Shown piece after piece: positions 51,947 to 64,000 of a stretch of 64,000 nt of DNA. Position 1 is the stretch's first letter, and every line of letters begins with the position of its first letter. The position numbers and the translations under genes were made by a program. Source of the stretch: an uncultured Alphaproteobacteria bacterium (GTDB lineage Bacteria; Pseudomonadota; Alphaproteobacteria; HIMB59; GCA-002718135); the NCBI GenBank assembly GCA_902614085.1, contig CACMJS010000002.1, positions 62,001 to 126,000 on the forward strand, in the 5' to 3' direction. The notes beneath the pieces were generated by a model that saw nothing but the letters and a program-made list of their open reading frames with translations, searched no databases and was not told where the DNA came from.

Positions 51947-52261
51947 TTAATTATTTGAACTAACAAGCTTGATATTTTTGTCTTGATTTGAAAGTTCTTT
52001 CAATTTTACTATAAGAGGAACATTATTATTTTGAGATTCATAAAAATACAATTCATATAGTGTTTTTAAATATGAGCTATTTTGATGAGTAGCTAATTCA
52101 ATTTTATTGATTTTTAAGTTTTCTGAAATCTTAGAAATTTTCATTTTCAAATAAACATTATTTTTTTCGATTTCTCTTGTATTATTGGCAATAAAAATCA
52201 TTGAAAAAACCAATATTAAATTAAGAATTAAAAAGAATATAATTGATTTTGTATACTTCAT
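51947..52261 (-). CDS. ftsL: FtsL-like small division protein
   Basis: 104 aa, single TM plus coiled-coil-like region, between rsmH and ftsI; call is largely synteny-based. Confidence 0.7.
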   Translation of the reverse strand: MKYTKSIIFFLILNLILVFSMIFIANNTREIEKNNVYLKMKISKISENLKINKIELATHQNSSYLKTLYELYFYESQNNNVPLIVKLKELSNQDKNIKLVSSNN

Positions 52262-52263
52262 TG

Positions 52264-53202
52264 TTAAATTTTCTGAGCTACCCGAAGTTTTGCTGATCTA
52301 GATCTGGGATTTTCTAAAATCTCAGAAGCTGAGGGCAATATTGGTTTTTTGGTGATTATTTTAAGTTGAGTTGCCAGTTGATCAGGTAACTCCGGGTAGT
52401 GGCGGGAGGAACGCCATCGTTTACCACTATTGTGGTTAAAAAAATCTTTCACAATTCTATCTTCTAGACTTTGGAAAGAAACTACTAAAATCAAACCATC
52501 TTTATTTAAAATTTTTAAAGTTTTTTCTAAACTCGTCTTTAGTTCATTTAACTCGTCATTTACATAAATTCTAATTGCCTGAAATGTTTTTGTAGCTGGA
52601 TGGATCTTGTTTTTTAATTGATTCTTTTTTGGTAAACATTTTTTAATAATGTTTGATAATTCTATAGTGTCACTTATAAATTTAATTTTTCTGTTTTTTA
52701 CTATTTCTTTTGCAATAACTCTTGAGTATCTTTCTTCTCCATATTGATAAATTATGTCAGCTAAATTTTTTTCTTCATAATTATTAATTATATCATAAGC
52801 TTTTTTATCTGAAGCACCCATTCGCATATCAAGTGGTCCAGATCTGTTGAATGAAAAACCTCTTTGTGCATTGTCTATTTGATTTGAACTTGTACCTATA
52901 TCAAAAAGAATTATATCAAATTTTTTGTCTTTAAACTTTGTATTATTTACTATTTCTTCAATGTTACTAAATTTATCATTTATTAGAATAAAATTTGAAA
53001 ATTTTGTTTCTAATTCTTTTGCAAATATTTTTGAAATTGGATCCCTATCTATCGCCAAAAACTGATTTACATTAAAATTTTCGAGAATAGTTTTTGAATA
53101 GCCACCACCTCCAAATGTTGCATCTATTACATTTATTGATTTTTTTAATGGTAGAAATGATATTATTTCATTAATCATTACTGAATTATGTAAATTTTCC
53201 AT
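52264..53202 (-). CDS. rsmH: 16S rRNA (cytosine(1402)-N(4))-methyltransferase
   Basis: HNSVMINEIISFLPLKKSINVIDATFGGGGYSKTIL, FDIGTSSNQIDNAQRGFSFNRSGPLDMRM, NHNSGKRWRSSRH. Confidence 0.96.
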   Translation of the reverse strand: MENLHNSVMINEIISFLPLKKSINVIDATFGGGGYSKTILENFNVNQFLAIDRDPISKIFAKELETKFSNFILINDKFSNIEEIVNNTKFKDKKFDIILFDIGTSSNQIDNAQRGFSFNRSGPLDMRMGASDKKAYDIINNYEEKNLADIIYQYGEERYSRVIAKEIVKNRKIKFISDTIELSNIIKKCLPKKNQLKNKIHPATKTFQAIRIYVNDELNELKTSLEKTLKILNKDGLILVVSFQSLEDRIVKDFFNHNSGKRWRSSRHYPELPDQLATQLKIITKKPILPSASEILENPRSRSAKLRVAQKI

Positions 53203-53203
53203 A

Positions 53204-53665
53204 TTATTTTTGTTGTGTTAACATCATTCGTAATGATTTTTTTTCTTTTAAAAGACGTCTTCTCGAATCTTCAGTATTTTTTAAACCTTGTTTAGGTTCC
53301 CACATCTGAAAAAAATGTCCTTGACCAAAAAAAGCTGCCTCTGTTTTTATTCCTGCATATAATTTTAATTCTTCAGGTATTAAAAACCTTCCTTCTTTAT
53401 CCACATTAGTTGTGACTATTTCAGAAAATATTGATGTTGAAAAATCATCATAATCTTCAGAAAAAAAATCTAAATTATTAATTCTTTTTGCTATTTCTTT
53501 TAATCTTCCAACACCGCAACCCTCAATAGAAGGTGTTTTTATAGATTTGTATAAAATAATTTCATTTCTATTAGCCCTAGGAAGTACATTTCTAAAGCTA
53601 GAAGGTAGAGAAACTCTACCCTTCTTATCTATTTTATTAATATATTTAGATACAAATAAATCCAT
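53204..53665 (-). CDS. mraZ: MraZ transcriptional regulator/AbrB-like protein
   Basis: MDLFVSKYINKIDKKGRVSLPSSFRN and NVDKEGRFLIPEELK (two SpoVT/AbrB-like halves). Start set at ATG 53665 because the upstream extension to 53701 covers operator repeats. Confidence 0.93.
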   Translation of the reverse strand: MDLFVSKYINKIDKKGRVSLPSSFRNVLPRANRNEIILYKSIKTPSIEGCGVGRLKEIAKRINNLDFFSEDYDDFSTSIFSEIVTTNVDKEGRFLIPEELKLYAGIKTEAAFFGQGHFFQMWEPKQGLKNTEDSRRRLLKEKKSLRMMLTQQK

Positions 53666-53670
53666 TAAAT

Positions 53671-53705
53671 ATGGGTTATCATGGGAATATATGGGCGTCA
53701 ATGGG
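53671..53705. promoter_or_regulatory. MraZ operator: four ATGGG repeats at exact 10-bp spacing
   Basis: ATGGGTTATC ATGGGAATAT ATGGGCGTCA ATGGG, repeats starting at 53671, 53681, 53691 and 53701, immediately upstream of mraZ. Confidence 0.88.
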
Positions 53706-53716
53706 TATATGAAATT

Positions 53717-53744
53717 ATGATAAATGTTCTTTGTATGTTCTCAA
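53717..53744 (-). promoter_or_regulatory. candidate sigma70-type promoter for mraZ/dcw (TTGAGA-16-TATCAT)
   Basis: Minus-strand TTGAGA (53744-53739), 16-nt spacer, TATCAT (53722-53717), just upstream of the MraZ boxes. Confidence 0.4.
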
Positions 53745-53754
53745 TAAAGATAAA

Positions 53755-54089
53755 GATGGTGCATAAGCCGGGTTCTGTAATTTAATAAAAAATTGATGAT
53801 CATTAATCTAGAACAAATGTCACCATTTGCTTCAAGCAGTCTACCCGAATAGCTCAGCTGGAACTGATTGCCATTCCTATTTGACCTTGCTCCAAAAAGG
53901 GTTTGCAAAGCCTTTTTTGTTACCAAAAAAGCGGTAAGCTCTTACCTCACCTTTTCACCCTTACCTTTACAGGCGGTATATTTTCTGCTGCACTTTCCCT
54001 AAGCTTGCACTTGCCAGGCGTTACCTGGTTTTTTTTCCAGTGGAGCCCGGACTTTCCTCTTGATTACTCAAGCGATCATCGCACCATCT
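53755..54089 (-). ncRNA. rnpB: RNase P RNA (bacterial type A-like)
   Basis: Minus strand: 5' GATGGTGCGATGATCGC...GAGGAAAGTCCGGGCTCCACTGG...CGTTACCTGG region...AGGGAAAGTGCAGCAGAAAATATACCGCC...TACAGAACCCGGCTTATGCACCATC 3'. The terminal GATGGTGC/GCACCATC forms P1. Confidence 0.95.
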
Positions 54090-54108
54090 AAATCACTAAT
54101 AAATTTAT

Positions 54109-54855
54109 TTAATTTTCAGTCAACATATAATTAAATAGGTGTTTAATTAAATGATTATATACAGATTTATTTTTGATTTTAATTTCTCTTTTCAAATATC
54201 TAATTTTATACGCACTAATGAGTTTTTTATAAAGTTTATCATTTTTATATACTTCACGTGTATCGTATCCAATCAATGATAAAGCTAGAATTGTTTTCTG
54301 TTTTTTTGAATTCAAGTTATTTCTATTAAACCATTTTTCCATAATTTTTATTTCATTCTTTTTTAAATTTTTTATATTCATTACTATATTTGAAGAGGAA
54401 AGTGACTGCCATGGAAAATGTTTGCCAGGATCTTTTTTTCTAAATGGGGCAATATCTGAATGTGCTAAAATGCCATTTTTATTAATTTTATAATTTTTTT
54501 GTAACTTAGTAATAAGTTTTTTTAGTGAATAAATCATTTTAATTGAGAATTTGTTATTTTTTCCATTCGGATTATAATCAAGCTCTATTCCTATAGAAAT
54601 AGAATTTATATCTGTAATTTCATGCCAAAATGACTGCCCTGCATGCCATGCTCTATATTTATCGTCTACCAAGTTATATACATTTCCATTTTGAGAAATT
54701 AGATAATGAGAACTAACTTTTTTTTCCTTTTTACATAAATAAGAAATAGCTTCTAAGGTATTTTTCAAGGCAGTATAATGAATTATAATTAGTTCTACTC
54801 TTGAATTATTTCTTGAATTATAATTAGGAGATTTGTATTTGGTTATATATTTCAT
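54109..54855 (-). CDS. N-acetylmuramoyl-L-alanine amidase (AmiD/AmpD-like, amidase_2 family)
   Basis: VELIIIHYTALKNTLEAISYL, SSHYLISQNGNVYNLVDDKYRAWHAGQSFW, AHSDIAPFRKKDPGKHFPW. Confidence 0.9.
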   Translation of the reverse strand: MKYITKYKSPNYNSRNNSRVELIIIHYTALKNTLEAISYLCKKEKKVSSHYLISQNGNVYNLVDDKYRAWHAGQSFWHEITDINSISIGIELDYNPNGKNNKFSIKMIYSLKKLITKLQKNYKINKNGILAHSDIAPFRKKDPGKHFPWQSLSSSNIVMNIKNLKKNEIKIMEKWFNRNNLNSKKQKTILALSLIGYDTREVYKNDKLYKKLISAYKIRYLKREIKIKNKSVYNHLIKHLFNYMLTEN

Positions 54856-54888
54856 TCAAATTTTTAAATTTAAATATATAAATAAATT

Positions 54889-59915
<5,027 letters not shown>

Positions 59916-59994
59916 TTTTTTGCTATATTAGAGATATATATAATGTAATTTATAAACTATATTAAATAATAGTTTAGATATTAGTGATTAGTCT

Positions 59995-60780
59995 ATGAGT
60001 AAAAAAAATGTAATTCTATTTTTTCTGTTTTTCAGTTTACTTTCCTATAAAGTAATTGCAAGTGATGCTGATCAGGTAAATACTGACTCAGAAGATTTTG
60101 AAACAACCACGATAGAGGATGAAATATATGATCCTTTTGAACCTGTAAATAGAGCTATATTTAGCTTTAACAATGTAGCTGATAGAATTGTTTTAGAACC
60201 AATTGCAAAAGGCTACAAAAAATTACCTTCTCCACTTCAAAGTGGAATAAATAATTTTTTGAGTAATTTAAGAGCTCCTTTAGTTGTAGTTAATCAATTA
60301 TTACAAGGTCAAGGACAAAACGCTTTTCAATCATCAGGAAGATTTATTGTTAATAGTACCGTTGGCATATTTGGATTATTTGATGTAGCAGAAAAGATGG
60401 GATTAGAGGAAAAAGAAGAGGACTATGGACAAACCCTAGCGACTTGGGGTGTTGGAGATGGTTTTTATTTAGTACTTCCATTATTTGGACCTTCAAATCT
60501 AAGAGACACCTCAGGCATGGTATTAACTATGTTAACAGATCCAATTAATGCATATGCGGTAAGTGAAGGGGAAGCTTGGTTGGTGCCAATGAGAACTGCA
60601 GCTAATGCAGTTGATACAAGATCACAAATAATTGATGAAGTTAATGCATTAAGAGATAATTCAGTAGATTATTATGCTGCAGTAAGAAGTTCTTACTATC
60701 AAAACCGAAAAGCGGCAATTAATAACGTAGATGACTCAGAATTAACACCTCTGCCTCTAATTAGCATTGAATTTGAATAA
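59995..60780 (+). CDS. mlaA: MlaA/VacJ family outer-membrane lipid-asymmetry protein
   Basis: IYDPFEPVNRAIFSFNNVADRIVLEPIAKGYKKLPSPLQSGINNFLSNLRAPLVVVNQLLQG, LPLFGPSNLRDTSGM. Confidence 0.93.
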   Translation: MSKKNVILFFLFFSLLSYKVIASDADQVNTDSEDFETTTIEDEIYDPFEPVNRAIFSFNNVADRIVLEPIAKGYKKLPSPLQSGINNFLSNLRAPLVVVNQLLQGQGQNAFQSSGRFIVNSTVGIFGLFDVAEKMGLEEKEEDYGQTLATWGVGDGFYLVLPLFGPSNLRDTSGMVLTMLTDPINAYAVSEGEAWLVPMRTAANAVDTRSQIIDEVNALRDNSVDYYAAVRSSYYQNRKAAINNVDDSELTPLPLISIEFE

Positions 60781-61382
60781 TGAAATTTAATTTAATTATA
60801 ATTTTTTTTATAATCTTTATTTCAAAAAATTTATATTCTGATGAAACCTCAGAATGGCTTAAAAAAGAAATAGATATTATTCTTGAAGCTTATAAAAATC
60901 AAAATCTTTCAAATGAAAACAGGTTTCTTCTAATTGAAGAAACGATAAATAATAATTTTGCTGGTACTGGTATTGCTAAATTTGTTGCAGGAAAAGCATG
61001 GAAAAAGTCAGATAAAAATACAAAAAAAATTTACATTGAAAATTTTAAAAGACATTTAGCACTAAATATAGCATCAATGATGCAAGGTTATTCAGACCAA
61101 ACTTATGAATTAACAAAATCAAAATATGACAACAAAAATCAAGTCACTTTGATAGATATGGAGATTTTTTCAGATACTGGATCAGTTGTTGTAACTTGGC
61201 GAGTAAAAGAAGCAAAAGATCGATTTTTTGTCATTGATTTAATTGTTGCTGATATTTCATTAGTAGTAACTAAAAGATCAGAGTTTAATTCTATGTTAAA
61301 GAAAGTTGATAATGATCTTTCAAAATTTAATGAAGTTTTATCAGATCAAAATCAGATAAGTTATCAGAAAATTACTGAATAA
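60780..61382 (+). CDS. mlaC: MlaC/Ttg2D family phospholipid-binding protein
   Basis: Signal peptide, then FAGTGIAKFVAGKAWKKSDKNTKKIYIENFKRHLA, WRVKEAKDRFFVIDLIVADISLVVTKRSEFNSML; directly follows mlaA. Confidence 0.88.
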   Translation: MKFNLIIIFFIIFISKNLYSDETSEWLKKEIDIILEAYKNQNLSNENRFLLIEETINNNFAGTGIAKFVAGKAWKKSDKNTKKIYIENFKRHLALNIASMMQGYSDQTYELTKSKYDNKNQVTLIDMEIFSDTGSVVVTWRVKEAKDRFFVIDLIVADISLVVTKRSEFNSMLKKVDNDLSKFNEVLSDQNQISYQKITE

Positions 61383-61403
61383 AATATAAATAATTCTCAA
61401 TAA

Positions 61404-62528
61404 TTAAATTTTTAAATTTTTTATTTCTTCTTCAGTTAATATTGAAGGTTGATTAGGATTAGTAGATAGTTGATAAGATTTGTTTTCTTCAGCTGATTTT
61501 ATAATTCCATCCATAATTTCAAGAACATGAAGAGATAGCTCAAGAGAGCATCTTGCTTTTCGATTATTAGATATAGAATCAATCATTTCTGAGAGACCTA
61601 TTCCTCTATAATTTGCTTTTTTATTACCTTCTCCATCACTTTTATTCGGAATGCCTAACAACATGTTATCGTTATTGATAGTTTCCCATTCACTATCTTT
61701 TTGGGAAATTAATAAATCACCACTAAAAAAATTTGGATCAGGAACAATCATTGAGCCATCAAGTCCATAGAGTTCAATTGTTGAATGATTGTTTTTCCAA
61801 ACATCCCAAGTACAAAAAAATTGAACTTTTGCGTTATTTTGAAACTCTAAAGAACCCATTAGAGTTGTTGGAGTTTCAACTTTTATTTTATCTCCGTATC
61901 TTGGTTGGCTAGTTATTGTTCTCTCATTTGTAGCAGTTCCACTAATTGCATTTATCTGTTTAACTGGACCAATTAAGTTAACCAATTGAGTAATATAATA
62001 AACACCAACATCAAAAACTGGTCCAGCGCCAGGTTTAAAGAAAAAATCTGGATTAGGATGCCAATGCTCCATTCCATGTGACATCAAATTAAATGTTCCT
62101 AAAACAATTTTACCTATTTTATTATCTTCAATTAATTTTCTAGCTTTTTGTCCTGCCGCTCCTAGAAAAGTATCTGGTGCACATCCTACATATAGACCCT
62201 TTTCATTTGCTAATTTTTGTATTTCTAAGCCTTCTTGAAAATTCATTGCTAAAGGCTTTTCACTAAAACAATGTTTTCCATTATGAAGTGAATTTGTAAT
62301 AATTTCTTTATGAGCTGCAGGAATTGTTAAGTTAATAATTAAATCAATTTCATTGTTTTCTAGTATTTCATCAACTGACAACGCGTTAACATTATATTTA
62401 GATGCAGCATTAGATGCAGCTTCTTTATTTATATCCGCGCAAGCTATTATTTTAAAATTATTAAATATATTTTGACATTCAAAATAAGTCTCAGAAATAT
62501 TGCCACAACCAACAATTCCAATATTCAT
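61404..62528 (-). CDS. Gfo/Idh/MocA family oxidoreductase
   Basis: MNIGIVGCGNISETYFECQ, GKHCFSEKPLAMNFQEGLEI, GPVFDVGVYYITQLVNLIG. Confidence 0.93.
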   Translation of the reverse strand: MNIGIVGCGNISETYFECQNIFNNFKIIACADINKEAASNAASKYNVNALSVDEILENNEIDLIINLTIPAAHKEIITNSLHNGKHCFSEKPLAMNFQEGLEIQKLANEKGLYVGCAPDTFLGAAGQKARKLIEDNKIGKIVLGTFNLMSHGMEHWHPNPDFFFKPGAGPVFDVGVYYITQLVNLIGPVKQINAISGTATNERTITSQPRYGDKIKVETPTTLMGSLEFQNNAKVQFFCTWDVWKNNHSTIELYGLDGSMIVPDPNFFSGDLLISQKDSEWETINNDNMLLGIPNKSDGEGNKKANYRGIGLSEMIDSISNNRKARCSLELSLHVLEIMDGIIKSAEENKSYQLSTNPNQPSILTEEEIKNLKI

Positions 62529-63301
62529 TAAATTGTCTCTAGATAATTTAGAGATTTAGTTGTGTATTCTTTGTAGTCTTTTGGATCATCGTGCTCTAGC
62601 ACAAAAACTTCACATGGTGTTTTTTTAACTTCAGAAATTAAAGAAGGCCAATCAATAAAACCTTCTCCAACAGCAGATTGTTCATCGTGCTCTAATAAGT
62701 TTTTACTCTGATCATAAAAATCTTTTAAGTGACAGCCAATGATTTTATTTGAATATTTTTGAATCCACGGAATAGGATCTGCGCCTCCAGCTATTGTCCA
62801 CCCTAGATCAATTTCTAATTTCAAATTTTCATTATGATCCATCATACATTCAATTGGAAGCTTTCCACTTGGCAAAGGTTTAAATTCATAAGAATGATTA
62901 TGATATCCAAGTGTTAATCCAGCATCTTCAAAAATACTAACATGATCAGATAATTTTTTTCCAAAATCCATCCATTGTTCTTCATTCATATCAAATGTGT
63001 TTTTAAATTCAGCATCTTTTCTTGCGGGAGGTGCTGGTACAATAATATGTTTGATATTCATTTTATTTGCACGATTAATGATATTAGTTGAATTACTTAG
63101 AGATTCAAAACCAACATGAGTAGACTTTGATGTAATTTTTGATTGATCCATCATCAATTTAAATTCATCTGTGTTCATTGATTCTAAGCCAAAAAGTTCA
63201 ATATTAACAATACCTGAGTCTGATAAAAATTTTAGTATTGGTTCATATGGCTGAAAGTGTCGAGTTGTATAAAGTTGCATTGAAACATCTTGTTTATTCA
63301 T
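62528..63301 (-). CDS. sugar phosphate isomerase/epimerase (xylose isomerase-like TIM barrel)
   Basis: GLTLGYHNHSYEFKPL, LEIDLGWTIAGGADPIPWIQKY, IGCHLKDFY. Start set at ATG 63301. Confidence 0.9.
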   Translation of the reverse strand: MNKQDVSMQLYTTRHFQPYEPILKFLSDSGIVNIELFGLESMNTDEFKLMMDQSKITSKSTHVGFESLSNSTNIINRANKMNIKHIIVPAPPARKDAEFKNTFDMNEEQWMDFGKKLSDHVSIFEDAGLTLGYHNHSYEFKPLPSGKLPIECMMDHNENLKLEIDLGWTIAGGADPIPWIQKYSNKIIGCHLKDFYDQSKNLLEHDEQSAVGEGFIDWPSLISEVKKTPCEVFVLEHDDPKDYKEYTTKSLNYLETI

Positions 63302-63302
63302 A

Positions 63303-64000
63303 TTAAATTCTCTCCTCAGATTTACTATCAAATATTGAAGATCTATTTATATCAAAAGAGATATTTATTTCATCATTTAAATTATAATTTGAACTTCCTT
63401 CTAATCTAATTGATATCGGTGTACCCTCTATACTAGTCCAAACTAAAGTATCAGCACCCATGGGCTCTACTAATTCAACTTTAGATAAAATAGAATTTTC
63501 ATTTTTATCTATAATTATATTTTCTGGCCTTATACCAAAAACTACTTGTTGATCATCAGTCAAATTATTAATATTTTCATATTTAGAAATATTAATATGT
63601 CGTTTTCCAATAATTAAATTTTGATTTGTTTTATCAAATTTTGCGTTCAAAAAATTCATACTTGGAGATCCAATAAATCCAGCCACAAATAAATTAGCTG
63701 GCTTATTATAAATTTGTTTAGGTGTATCTAATTGTTGTATTAGCCCATCTTTCATAACAGATATACGGTCAGCAAGTGTCATTGCTTCAATTTGATCATG
63801 AGTTACATAAATCATGGTATTGGATAAATCTCTATGAAGTTTTTTAATTTCATAACGTAATTCAGCTCTTAATTTTGCATCTAGATTACTCAATGGTTCA
63901 TCAAATAAAAATACTTTTGCATCTCTTACTAGAGCTCTTCCTATTGCAACACGTTGTCTTTGACCTCCTGAGAGTTGAGATGGTTTTCTTTTAAGTAATT
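63303..64000 (-). CDS. sugar ABC transporter ATP-binding protein (MalK/UgpC-like), partial at window end
   Basis: The frame continues past the listed ORF start to the edge: [43 protein letters not shown]...[25 protein letters not shown]-terminal TOBE-like VFGIRPENI. Confidence 0.93.
   Translation of the reverse strand, partial: LLKRKPSQLSGGQRQRVAIGRALVRDAKVFLFDEPLSNLDAKLRAELRYEIKKLHRDLSNTMIYVTHDQIEAMTLADRISVMKDGLIQQLDTPKQIYNKPANLFVAGFIGSPSMNFLNAKFDKTNQNLIIGKRHINISKYENINNLTDDQQVVFGIRPENIIIDKNENSILSKVELVEPMGADTLVWTSIEGTPISIRLEGSSNYNLNDEINISFDINRSSIFDSKSEERI

Noticed and set aside
53666-53701. N-terminal extension of the mraZ ORF (TTG start)
   Set aside because: This segment consists of the phased ATGGG operator repeats; the conserved MraZ N-terminus starts at ATG 53665.
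53741-54091. ORFs 53741-53926 (-) and 53903-54091 (+)
   Set aside because: Both lie inside the RNase P RNA gene, whose conserved sequence and terminal pairing explain the region.

Overview
AT-rich, densely packed chromosomal window. Gene content and order suggest a streamlined marine alphaproteobacterium; this taxonomic call is inference only. Most genes lie on the minus strand. From left to right: (1) a partial aldehyde dehydrogenase, deoC and gpsA; (2) a branched-chain amino acid (BCAA) ABC transporter, with the binding protein on + and livM/H/F/G on -; (3) the elongasome genes rodA-mrdA-mreD-mreC-mreB, directly joined to leuA-ilvC-ilvH-ilvB; (4) miaA, degP, a DUF2065 protein, hflC/hflK, mrp, thyA and folA; (5) a circularly permuted (two-piece type) tmRNA gene with readable tag ANDNRLALAA, followed by a small repeat-bounded insertion carrying one 174-aa ORF; (6) a formyltransferase, cytochrome b561-like protein, SspB and a three-gene glycan-type locus, then gpmA and fumC; (7) lpxC and a complete dcw division/cell-wall cluster from ftsZ back to mraZ, with a four-repeat MraZ operator; (8) RNase P RNA, an amidase, bamD, ligA, a UvrD-type helicase, mlaA/mlaC, and the start of a sugar-metabolism/ABC operon. 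The most unusual region is 26.3-27.5 kb. There the 3' end of ssrA is duplicated as an imperfect 76-nt direct repeat about 0.8 kb downstream, flanking one ORF and two clusters of a CTACGAAG octamer, with no recombinase present.
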